DNA from: CALBPI01 sp039033995
GTDB lineage: Bacteria; Pseudomonadota; Gammaproteobacteria; Steroidobacterales; Woeseiaceae
Direction of reading: 5' to 3'
Length of the DNA: 64,000 nt
NCBI GenBank assembly: GCA_039033995.1
Contig: JBCCBP010000013.1
Span: forward strand, 12,755 to 76,754
The position numbers and the translations under genes were made by a program. The notes beneath the pieces were generated by a model. The model ran no database searches. It was not told the origin of the DNA and saw only the letters and a list, made by a program, of their open reading frames with translations. This document shows, piece by piece, positions 44,028 through 52,043 of the stretch (position 1 is its first letter; every line of letters begins with the position of its first letter).

Positions 44028-46653
44028 CTTCAACAATCGAACACATCCCTGGGCCGCCCTGCTTGCGGCGCTCGTGCTCGTGGCTGGCTGCAGCAACGGT
44101 GGGGAAGGCGATGAGGTTGGCTTTGGTTCAGGCCAGGATCCTGATCCTATAGCACTCGAGTTTCCCATCGTTTACGTGCAACGACCACTGGCCATTGATG
44201 ATGATGGCGAGCCTCTAACGGAAGACGTGCGTGATCTGCTGACCTTTAATATAGGCGCGGACCTGTTTCTGCGCGACCGTGCGTCACCGTCGACACCCGA
44301 CGTGGACATCACGGGTGAGCTCACGCAGGGACTCGCCGATATCCGCGATGTGACCGTGTCGTTTGACGCGACCAAAGTCGCTTTTGCGATGCGTTACCCG
44401 TTCGACGAAAACCTGGATGAGGAAGAGCAAGTCACCTGGAACATCTGGGAGTACGACATCCCGACCGGTGAGTTGCGTCGCGTCATTGCGTCCGATATCA
44501 CTGCCGAAGCCGGACATGATCTGGCGCCACAATACCTCCCTGACGGTCGTCTGCTGTTCAGTTCTACGCGCCAGCGCCAGTCCGTCGCGATTTTGCTCGA
44601 CGAAGGCAAGCCGCAGTTTCCGGCGCTCGATGGCGAGCGCGAACGCGAAGCCTTTCTGTTGCACACGATGCAACCTGATGGCTCACAGATCGAACAGATT
44701 GGATTTAACCAGGGACACGAGCTGAATCCGGTGGTGCTGGACGATGGTACGGTGGTCTTTAGCCGCTACGACGTCGTCGGCAATACCAACGAGATCAATT
44801 TGTACAGAATGAACCCGGACGGTACCGGGCTCGAGCTGTTGTACGGTGCGAACAGCCACGACGTCGACAACGATGGACAGCAGGAGCAGTTCCTGCAGCC
44901 ACAGATCTTGCCAGACGGCACATTGGTCGCGTTGTTGAAGCCCTTTGAAGGTGAAACCACCGGCGGTGCGCTGGTTGATATCGACGTTGCGACGTATGTG
45001 GAAAATACCCAGCCCATCGCGATCAATGTGGGGATGGCGGGTCCGGCGCAAACGCCTGCGACGATCAACGATGTCGTTGTCGATGCTGCAGCCGTGTCGC
45101 CCGGCGGACGCTATCGCTCTGTGTACCCACTGCGCGATGGCACCAACAGATTGTTGATTAGTTGGAGCCAGTGCCGCTTGGAGGATATGGACGGCAGAAT
45201 TCTGGCCTGTACCGATGAGAACCTCGCGAATCCCGCGCTCGTGAATGCACCTGCCTTGTACGGCATTTGGATTTACGACCGCGCGGACGAGACGCAGCTT
45301 CCTGTGGTGCCTCCGCAGGAAGGCCTGATCTTTTCGGATATCGTTGCTGCTGAACCGCGCCAGATTCCGCAGGTTCTGCTCGGCGGCGAGAACGACTTTC
45401 CGCTGGACATGGACATCGACGAAGAGGGTGTCGGCGTATTGAATATTCGTAGCGTCTATGACGTTATGGGCGCCGATACCGCGCCGGGCGGCATTGACGC
45501 ACTCGCTGATCCGGCGCAGTTCAGCGCCGCCGAGCGACCCGCACGGTTCCTGCGTATCGAAAAGGCTGTATCAATTCCGGATGAGGAATTGCTCGATCTT
45601 CCGAACACGGCGTTCGGCGCGGGCAATGGACAGGGTATGCGCGAGATCCTCGGCTACACGATGATCGAACCGGATGGCTCCGTTATGGTCAAGGTACCGG
45701 CCGACGTGGCGCTTGGTTTGAGCGTTCTGGATGGCAACGGTCGACGTATCGGGCCGCGCCACCAGAACTGGATGCAGGTGCGTCCGGGCGAGGAATTGCG
45801 TTGCACCGGTTGTCATGATGGCGGTAGTGGTTTGTCGCATGGGCGCCGCGGTTCATTCGATAGCATTCATGATGGTGCAGTAACGACAGGTCAACCCTAT
45901 CCGAACACAGATCCCGCGTTGTTTGCGGATATCGGTGAAACTATGGCCGAGGTGCGGGCTCGCGTGTCCTGCTCGGTCGATGATTGTTCGTCGCTGACGC
46001 CGTCGGTCGATATCGGTTTTACCGATGTCTGGACCAACGAAGCGGCAGCAGGGCGAGCACCCGACGCGCCGGTATCGTTGGCTTATGCAGATTTGCTGAC
46101 GGAAGCACCAACAACTCAGGCTTGCCAGTCAGAGTGGACGGCCAGCTGCCGGACGGTGGTCAATTACGAGCAGCATATCCACCCGCTCTGGGAGTTGCCG
46201 CGAGTGACGTTGGACGCGATGGGCAACGTCGTCAGCGACTTTACGTGTGTCAGTTGCCATTCGACTCGCGACGAAGCCGATCAACTGCGGGTACCGATTG
46301 CTCAACTGGATCTGACCGGCGGACCATCCGATCAGGAAGCCGATCATTTCACGTCCTACCGCGAGCTGCTGTTTGGTGACAACGAGCAGGAGCTTAATAT
46401 GGGTGCACTGCAGGATCGTCTCGTTCAGAACGGGACGGATCCGGTCACCGGTGATCCGATTCTTCAGACAGTCGGTGTTGCGCCGAGCATGAGCTCGAAC
46501 GGTGGTAACGCGTCCAACACGTTCTTTAGCCGGTTTGCACCAGGTGGCACACACGCTGATTACCTGTCACCTGTCGAACTGAAACTCATCTCTGAATGGC
46601 TCGATTTGGGCGGACAGTATTACAACGATCCGTTCGCCGTGCCTGTGGACTAA
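44005..46653 (+). CDS. PD40/HzsA-like di-haem lipoprotein
   Basis: A lipoprotein of about 882 aa (lipobox LVAGC, Cys29). The first two thirds show repeated WD40-like/PD40 strands (DLAPQYLPDGRLLFSSTR, LNPVVLDDGTVVFSRYD, QPQILPDGTLVALLK), suggesting a beta-propeller. Two CxxCH sites follow, CTGCHDGG near residue 600 and CVSCHST near 747. This layout resembles the hydrazine-synthase-alpha-type (HzsA) propeller-cytochrome proteins found outside anammox bacteria; hydrazine chemistry itself is not implied. ATG 44005 is preferred because it places the lipobox correctly; the frame from 43957 does not. It is first of the five-gene plus-strand operon. Confidence 0.78.
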   Translation: MDSMLTGNFNNRTHPWAALLAALVLVAGCSNGGEGDEVGFGSGQDPDPIALEFPIVYVQRPLAIDDDGEPLTEDVRDLLTFNIGADLFLRDRASPSTPDVDITGELTQGLADIRDVTVSFDATKVAFAMRYPFDENLDEEEQVTWNIWEYDIPTGELRRVIASDITAEAGHDLAPQYLPDGRLLFSSTRQRQSVAILLDEGKPQFPALDGEREREAFLLHTMQPDGSQIEQIGFNQGHELNPVVLDDGTVVFSRYDVVGNTNEINLYRMNPDGTGLELLYGANSHDVDNDGQQEQFLQPQILPDGTLVALLKPFEGETTGGALVDIDVATYVENTQPIAINVGMAGPAQTPATINDVVVDAAAVSPGGRYRSVYPLRDGTNRLLISWSQCRLEDMDGRILACTDENLANPALVNAPALYGIWIYDRADETQLPVVPPQEGLIFSDIVAAEPRQIPQVLLGGENDFPLDMDIDEEGVGVLNIRSVYDVMGADTAPGGIDALADPAQFSAAERPARFLRIEKAVSIPDEELLDLPNTAFGAGNGQGMREILGYTMIEPDGSVMVKVPADVALGLSVLDGNGRRIGPRHQNWMQVRPGEELRCTGCHDGGSGLSHGRRGSFDSIHDGAVTTGQPYPNTDPALFADIGETMAEVRARVSCSVDDCSSLTPSVDIGFTDVWTNEAAAGRAPDAPVSLAYADLLTEAPTTQACQSEWTASCRTVVNYEQHIHPLWELPRVTLDAMGNVVSDFTCVSCHSTRDEADQLRVPIAQLDLTGGPSDQEADHFTSYRELLFGDNEQELNMGALQDRLVQNGTDPVTGDPILQTVGVAPSMSSNGGNASNTFFSRFAPGGTHADYLSPVELKLISEWLDLGGQYYNDPFAVPVD

Positions 46654-46661
46654 TTGGACTG

Positions 46662-47408
46662 ATGAAACTGCGACTCATAGTACTCACCGTTGTTTCGTTG
46701 CTCGCCGCCGCCGTGTGCAGTGATGTAGCAGCCCGCGAATATCGCGAGGTTGAGGTCGCAGATCCTTTTCTGGAGATGCACACCGGTGCCGGGCAGGGCT
46801 ATCCGATCACGAATGTGGTCGAGCGTGGCGAACGCGTGCAGATCATTCGTCGGAAGACCGATTGGTTCAAGGTGCGTAATGATCGCGGCGATGAGGGCTG
46901 GGTCAATATCCGGCAATTGGAGCTGACGCTAGACGAAGCAGGTGAGCTCACTGAAATCGAGTCTGTCGGACGCGACGAGTTTCTGCAAAGGCGTTGGGAA
47001 GCCGGCATTTTGACAGGCGACTTTTCTGGCGCTGACACGGTGTCGCTGTATGGTGGCTATTCGATCACGCGAAATCTATCGGTTGAACTGTGGGCCTCAC
47101 AGTTGATCGGCAATTTCAGCACCGGCTGGTTGGGTACTGCGAACATCGTGCACGAAACCTGGCCTGAGTGGCGCGTGTCGCCTTACTTTACGATGGGCAC
47201 CGGTGTTATTCGCACCGAGCCCAAGTCTACGTTGGTGAGCACGCCTGATCGCACTGACCAGGTCGCACTCGTCGGCGCAGGCGTACGCGCCTATGTTACC
47301 CGCCGTTTCGTGCTGCGAGGTGAATACAAGAGTTACGTGGTACTGACGAGCCGCGACGAAAACGAGGAAGTAGAAGAATGGAAAATCGGTTTCGGGTTCT
47401 TTTTCTAA
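46662..47408 (+). CDS. Exported SH3-domain protein with a beta-barrel-like C-terminus
   Basis: A protein of about 248 aa with signal peptide (LIVLTVVSLLAAAVCSDVAA). A bacterial SH3 domain follows (about residues 27-88: LEMHTGAGQGYPITNVVERGERVQII, WFKVRNDRGDEGWVN). The C-terminal part has alternating strands (VSLYGGYSITRNLSVELWAS, WRVSPYFTMGTGVIR) ending GFGFFF, as outer-membrane barrels do. It may hold peptidoglycan or a partner while inserted in the outer membrane. ATG 46662 is chosen, 8 nt after the upstream stop. It overlaps the next gene by 31 nt. Confidence 0.75.
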   Translation: MKLRLIVLTVVSLLAAAVCSDVAAREYREVEVADPFLEMHTGAGQGYPITNVVERGERVQIIRRKTDWFKVRNDRGDEGWVNIRQLELTLDEAGELTEIESVGRDEFLQRRWEAGILTGDFSGADTVSLYGGYSITRNLSVELWASQLIGNFSTGWLGTANIVHETWPEWRVSPYFTMGTGVIRTEPKSTLVSTPDRTDQVALVGAGVRAYVTRRFVLRGEYKSYVVLTSRDENEEVEEWKIGFGFFF

Positions 47409-48055
47409 GTGCCGCACTGAGTATGGCGGTGTTGATGAGCGGTTGCTCGTCAATCCCGTTCTTTGGCAAAAAGGCAGACACCGAGGTGGCTGAAGCGCCA
47501 GAGCAGGTGATCGAGCCTGAGGTGGAGCGCCGTACGATCAAGAAGCCCAAGATCGATACAGAAGATTTCGAGATCGGCGCCTACGCCGGTGTCATGAGCG
47601 TCGAAGACTTCGGTGTCAACACCGTCGTTGGCGCGACGTTGGCCTATCACTTTTCTGAGGCACTGTTTGTCGAAGCCACTTATGGTCAGACGGATACCGA
47701 GGAGACGAGTTTTGAGCTGCTGAGCGGCGCGGCAGAGTTGCTGACAGAAGACGAACGACAGTTCTCCTACTACAACGCGTCCGTTGGCTGGAATATTTTT
47801 CCGGGTGAAACATTTGTGACGCGTAACCGTACATTCAATCAGTCTTTCTACATTATTGGCGGTCTGGGCAGTACGGAATTCGGCGGCGATGATCTGTTTA
47901 CGATCAACATCGGTGCTGGTTATCGGTTGTTGATCAATGACATTTTCGCGTTGCGGCTCGATTTCCGAGACCACGCTTTTGACAGCGATCTGCTGGGTGA
48001 GGCGAAGACAGCGCACAACCTGGTAGGCCGCCTTGGATTTACCTTTTTCTTCTGA
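47378..48055 (+). CDS. Outer-membrane beta-barrel lipoprotein
   Basis: A 225-aa lipoprotein (lipobox LMSGC near residue 23) with a charged, partly disordered linker. About eight amphipathic strands follow (FEIGAYAGVMSVEDFGVNTVV, FVEATYGQTDTEE, YYNASVGWNIFPGE, FYIIGGLGSTEFGGDD), ending in LGFTFFF. The aromatic C-terminus is the barrel-sorting signal. Proteins of this look occur next to the SH3/barrel proteins in similar clusters. The 31-nt overlap with the upstream gene implies translational coupling. Function is unknown; it may be a partner of the DUF4266 lipoprotein that follows. Confidence 0.72.
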   Translation: MENRFRVLFLSAALSMAVLMSGCSSIPFFGKKADTEVAEAPEQVIEPEVERRTIKKPKIDTEDFEIGAYAGVMSVEDFGVNTVVGATLAYHFSEALFVEATYGQTDTEETSFELLSGAAELLTEDERQFSYYNASVGWNIFPGETFVTRNRTFNQSFYIIGGLGSTEFGGDDLFTINIGAGYRLLINDIFALRLDFRDHAFDSDLLGEAKTAHNLVGRLGFTFFF

Positions 48056-48069
48056 GAGGGAGCAATGAC

Positions 48070-48315
48070 ATGACAGTTCGAGCACATCAAAGAATGGCGA
48101 AGGTCCTGCTGGCGCTGCTGGTGCTTGGCGGCACGGCAGGTTGCTCAAACATCGAGCCCTGGGTGAAACCCTACGAGCGTGATCGGCTCGCTGACCCGAT
48201 CATGTTCCTCGACCACGATCCCGTTTCAACCTCGTATATGCACCATGTGCTTGAATCACGTGAAGGTTCGCGCGGCGCCATGGGCGCAGTCGGCGGCGGA
48301 TGCGGTTGCAACTAG
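48070..48315 (+). CDS. DUF4266 small lipoprotein ending GGGCGCN
   Basis: An 81-aa lipoprotein (lipobox GTAGC, Cys25). The mature part, VKPYERDRLADPIMFLDHDP and a HHVLESREGS stretch, ends in GAVGGGCGCN. The KPYER..LADPIM block and the Gly/Cys tail are what I recall of DUF4266. The tail could bind metal or be modified; neither is shown. As far as I remember, this family is usually found with DUF3570 barrels, as here (31 nt downstream). GAGAGGGAG before the ATG supports this start; ATG 48094 would also keep the lipobox. Confidence 0.8.
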   Translation: MTVRAHQRMAKVLLALLVLGGTAGCSNIEPWVKPYERDRLADPIMFLDHDPVSTSYMHHVLESREGSRGAMGAVGGGCGCN

Positions 48316-48345
48316 AAATCTTCGCACGGTAGGCAGGTTAGCGAC

Positions 48346-49485
48346 ATGATCAAGAAACCCCTGATTAGCGTAATGATCGCGGTGCTCGGATGGCATTCAT
48401 TGACCGCCGTCGCCGCGACATTGCCTGAAGATCGGACGGATGTGCTGTATCACCGCTATGAAGGTGACAACATCACGATCGAAGGCCCGTCTGTTCTCGT
48501 GCGTAAACAGGTCGGCAAGAATTTTTCATTCACCGGCAACTGGTACGCGGATCTGATCACAAGTGCCTCGATTGATGTCGTTACGACTGCCAGTCCCTAC
48601 GAGGAAGAACGTAACCAGTATTCCGTAGGCATGGACTACTTGCGTGGCTCGACGATGATGTCGGTGGGGCTGACCAAAAGTACCGAGTCGGACTTCGACG
48701 CCGAGACATGGAGTCTCGCGATTTCCCAAAACCTGTTTGGTGATCTGACTACCGTGACGCTGGCCTATAGTCTGGGCGACGATATTGTGGGCATGTCGAA
48801 TGACGAGACGTTCGCGCGCGATGTTGCACGGCAAGTCTATGGCCTTGGTATCAGTCAGATCTTAACGCGTAACCTGATTGTCAATTTCAACTTTGAAGGC
48901 ATCACCGATGAAGGTTATCTGAATAACCCGTACCGCTCGGTGCGTTACCTGAACGAAGATGGTTTGACCTACAGTTTCCAGGGCGAACGTTACCCGAACA
49001 CGCGCACCAGTGGTGCGGCAGCATTCGGCGCCCGTTATTACCTGCCTTATCGCGCTGCTGTCCATGGCGAGTATCGTTTCTTTTCCGATACCTGGGGTAT
49101 CGAGGCGGACTCCTGGGAGATCGGTTACGTGCATCCCTGGCGGAATAAGCTGACCTTCAATATCGGTTATCGTCATTATCAGCAGACTAAGGCGACGTTC
49201 TACGAGGATCTGTTCCCGCGCGTGGATTTCCAGAACTTCCTCGCCCGAGATAAGGAGTTGGCGTCCTTTACCAGCCGTCTGATCCGGACCGGCGTTGCCT
49301 GGGATTTCGGAGAAGAGGGCTACGGCATCTTCAGTAAGGCACGCTTGTCTTTCTTCTGGGACAAGATGCTGATCGATTACGACGATTTCCGCGACTTGCG
49401 AGTCACCGGTGTCGCGGCGGGAGAAGAACCAACGTTCTCGTTGGACGCCGACGTCATCCAGGTCCTATTCTCAGTCTGGTACTAA
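48346..49485 (+). CDS. DUF3570 outer-membrane protein
   Basis: A 379-aa protein with signal peptide (ISVMIAVLGWHSLTAVAA). Repeated amphipathic strands (ITIEGPSVLVRKQVGKNFSF, WYADLITSASIDVVTT, LTFNIGYRHYQQ) and a C-terminal VLFSVWY make it a predicted barrel of the DUF3570 family. In other bacteria DUF3570 and DUF4266 genes accompany each other, and from recall often ApbE and thioredoxin-like genes, which are absent here. It is the last gene of the plus-strand operon. Its 3' end overlaps the convergent peptidase gene by 15 nt, so no separate terminator fits between them. Confidence 0.82.
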   Translation: MIKKPLISVMIAVLGWHSLTAVAATLPEDRTDVLYHRYEGDNITIEGPSVLVRKQVGKNFSFTGNWYADLITSASIDVVTTASPYEEERNQYSVGMDYLRGSTMMSVGLTKSTESDFDAETWSLAISQNLFGDLTTVTLAYSLGDDIVGMSNDETFARDVARQVYGLGISQILTRNLIVNFNFEGITDEGYLNNPYRSVRYLNEDGLTYSFQGERYPNTRTSGAAAFGARYYLPYRAAVHGEYRFFSDTWGIEADSWEIGYVHPWRNKLTFNIGYRHYQQTKATFYEDLFPRVDFQNFLARDKELASFTSRLIRTGVAWDFGEEGYGIFSKARLSFFWDKMLIDYDDFRDLRVTGVAAGEEPTFSLDADVIQVLFSVWY

Positions 49486-50880
49486 CGACTCTGCAGAAAG
49501 CAGCCCGGTACTCGGCCGCGCTTCCGTTGCTAGCAATCGGCTCAGTGCTTTCACCGTCTCGCGTTCGTTAGCACCGATCACCCAATATGTCTGATTCTGC
49601 CGTTTGCCGGGCTCGACCACGATGACGGTTGCGCGTTTACGCCTGGCATCCTCGAAAGCCGTCGTTGTCGGTAATGTCATTGGCACGCTCGGGAGTCGTT
49701 CCCAGGTCGCGAGAACAACCGTCGATAGCGCTGCGAATGGCGGTGGGTCGCCAGCGACCTGCTGCATCAGCAACGCGACCTGCCACTGTTGCTGGATTTC
49801 TGGTGCCACTGACATAAGGGTTGACGACGTCGTGACCAGTTGCATCCCGCGCATGTGGGTCGCAAGTGTTGCGCAACGAGATGGCATGGCCGCTTCCATC
49901 GTCGCAATGTAGCGATGTACAAAGGCAGCATCGAGTGACTGCTGTGCCTGCAGATAGTTTAATGCCTCCGGCAGTATCGCCTTGGCGAGTTGGTCGATGT
50001 CGGGATGATCGTAAAACGACAGTGGCAACAATTCGTACTGCGCAAATGCTGTCGGATGCAGCAGCGTGAGTTCCAGCGCACCGTTGCCCACCGCCGTTGC
50101 GACCACTTCGTCGAAAAGGTGGAAAGCCGGTAACGCGCAGACACTTTCACTGGCGAGAAAGGCATTGAGCAGGCGTTGCTGATGCGCTTCTGATGATTGT
50201 TGTTGCCAAAAATGCACGAGCTCGTGTGCGATGACGGGCAGGCGGTTACGCGCGGTTTCATTGCGGGGCGACTCGATAAACAGCGTATTGGCGTCGAGCG
50301 TTGCAAGACTGCCGGCAGACGACGTTCGCGTGGCGATCAACTGGACGCTGGGCAGCGCGGTTTGTGGGTTGCCGTACAGGTCGGCCAGCGCATGCCAGAA
50401 CGACTTGAGTGTGGGCTCGCTCGCCAGCGTATGCAGGCTTGCCCGCATTCGGTACAGGTGTGTTGCATCCTGTTGCAGCCAGCGTTGCTGGTGTCTTTCC
50501 TGGAAATGCTGCCGAATATCCGCTTCTGTCAGTGCATCCAGACGGTGGTCACCTGTCACTTCGCGCGGGCCTAAATGGCGCGACGAGACGGCTGCCAGAT
50601 CGGCAGTGCTTGGCAGTTCGCCGCGCGCCGTACCAAGCGCTGTCATCGATGTCGGTTTTTGCCTGAGTTGATACCATCGATCGAGCAACATCCCTTCGTC
50701 ACGAGCCACGACGATGGTCATGTTGTCGTCCGTGCAGCGAATCACCTGCGAGAGACAGTCGAGTTGATACGTCAGATTGGTGTTTTCGTTGACCGTGACG
50801 CGCGGGCTCGCTGCGTCAGCAATAGAAAAGCCCCCGGCAAGGGGGGCTATCCATATCAATCGTTTGAGCCAGCGTTGCAT
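49471..50880 (-). CDS. Secreted HExxH zinc-peptidase-like protein
   Basis: A 469-aa protein with signal peptide (LIWIAPLAGGFSIADA). HELVH at residues 219-223 has the zinc-metalloprotease pattern, and FDEVVATAVGNG some 30 residues later could give the third ligand Glu, a gluzincin-like layout. The N-terminal half holds Cys pairs (CLSQVIRC) and helices. I do not recognise a named family. A periplasmic peptidase acting on its own or neighbouring outer-membrane proteins is possible. It is transcribed toward the DUF3570 gene and follows the MerR gene by 38 nt on the same strand. Confidence 0.7.
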   Translation of the reverse strand: MQRWLKRLIWIAPLAGGFSIADAASPRVTVNENTNLTYQLDCLSQVIRCTDDNMTIVVARDEGMLLDRWYQLRQKPTSMTALGTARGELPSTADLAAVSSRHLGPREVTGDHRLDALTEADIRQHFQERHQQRWLQQDATHLYRMRASLHTLASEPTLKSFWHALADLYGNPQTALPSVQLIATRTSSAGSLATLDANTLFIESPRNETARNRLPVIAHELVHFWQQQSSEAHQQRLLNAFLASESVCALPAFHLFDEVVATAVGNGALELTLLHPTAFAQYELLPLSFYDHPDIDQLAKAILPEALNYLQAQQSLDAAFVHRYIATMEAAMPSRCATLATHMRGMQLVTTSSTLMSVAPEIQQQWQVALLMQQVAGDPPPFAALSTVVLATWERLPSVPMTLPTTTAFEDARRKRATVIVVEPGKRQNQTYWVIGANERETVKALSRLLATEARPSTGLLSAESLVPD

Positions 50881-50918
50881 GGCCTGACTCTAGCGGCCAC
50901 GTGCCGCCGCTGCAATCG

Positions 50919-51938
50919 TCAGCGTTTGTGGGGCGGCAAAAACCCTTCGGCTTCCGCTAACGTACCCAACGCTTCTTCCATGATGCTGCGTGCGCTTGCC
51001 GTCATCCGGTACAGGTAATTGTGCAGGGCCTGGTCTTGCGGACTGCGTGACTCGCACTGCGCGCTGTATTCTTCAAATGCACACAGGTTCTGGACGAGAT
51101 CCGCCGTATGTTTCGGGCACTCGCACTCAACCGTAGTAGACGTGCGCGCCAATTGCGCCAACTCGACGTCGTTGAAGCGACGGCGTGGAATTTCGTCTTC
51201 CATGCTAACGTCGATCGGATGGCGCGAATTCGGTGTCACTTCTTCCAGCACCGGCCGGTTATCAGCACCGCGCCGTAACAATTGGTACAGCGTCTGCGTG
51301 GTTACCGGCGATCGCAATAGCTCGACACGATCGGCGGCCAGGGCTTCCAGATCCTGCTTGGTGCCGAAGTTGAACAGCACGATCACCCGACGCGTGCCGG
51401 CACGCCGACGCAGTTTGCCAACGGTCAGGCGCGTGTTCGGGTTGATCACCGGAAATTCCAGCAAGAGGATGTCGGGATCTACTGTTTCCACCTGATCAGT
51501 GAATTCATCGAGGTCGGATGAGCTGAGACAGACCTCTAGCTTACCGGGGCTGTTAATGCGATCCGGCAAGTGTTCGAGGGAGAACCCGCCGTACGCGGCC
51601 ACCCGGACGAGTCCGACGGCTGCGACAAGCTGTAAGCTGCTGCTTTGCTCGATGAGCTGATCGCGACGCGATTTCAGCTCTTCCGTCGCCAGGTTGGCAA
51701 TCTGACCAATTGACGAGCCGTTGTCCGAAAGCGATTTCAGCAATGACAACTTTTCGATGTCGTCTTTCGAATACACCCGACGACCGCTGTCGGTGCGTTC
51801 AGCGACAATCGCTGAATAGCGGCGTTCCCAGATGCGTAGTGTGTGGGTAGAGATGCCCGTCAGTCGAGCAACCGCACCGATGGAATAACCGGTGGGTTTC
51901 GAGGCGTCCTCAACCACGTCCTTCTTACTTGAGGCCAT
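50919..51938 (-). CDS. MerR-like regulator with B12-binding-like domain and Cys-rich tail
   Basis: A 339-aa protein. The MerR HTH is at about residues 16-85 (YSIGAVARLTGISTHTLRIWERRYSAIVAERTDS... with GRRVYSKDDIEKL). A middle Rossmann-like region (about 100-240) resembles the B12-binding fold of LitR/CarH regulators, but I see no DxHxxG cobalamin motif. The C-terminal tail carries CECPKH and two further Cys (LCAFEEYSAQC), a possible metal or Fe-S site. AAGGAG lies 8 nt before ATG. The target is unknown; the secreted peptidase gene follows on the same strand, the UvrA gene is upstream. Confidence 0.8.
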   Translation of the reverse strand: MASSKKDVVEDASKPTGYSIGAVARLTGISTHTLRIWERRYSAIVAERTDSGRRVYSKDDIEKLSLLKSLSDNGSSIGQIANLATEELKSRRDQLIEQSSSLQLVAAVGLVRVAAYGGFSLEHLPDRINSPGKLEVCLSSSDLDEFTDQVETVDPDILLLEFPVINPNTRLTVGKLRRRAGTRRVIVLFNFGTKQDLEALAADRVELLRSPVTTQTLYQLLRRGADNRPVLEEVTPNSRHPIDVSMEDEIPRRRFNDVELAQLARTSTTVECECPKHTADLVQNLCAFEEYSAQCESRSPQDQALHNYLYRMTASARSIMEEALGTLAEAEGFLPPHKR

Positions 51939-52043
51939 GAGTTAGCTCCTTGCGCCGTCGCGGAACAGCGCTTTTGATCTTCGCGGGATTAGACAATAGC
52001 ACAAATCGATGCATTGTCCAAATTGGTGTCGAAGTTTGGCTGT

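Noticed and set aside
44005..46653. True hydrazine synthase activity for the HzsA-like protein
   Set aside because: Only the propeller/cytochrome layout is shared; no other hydrazine synthase subunits are present in the window.
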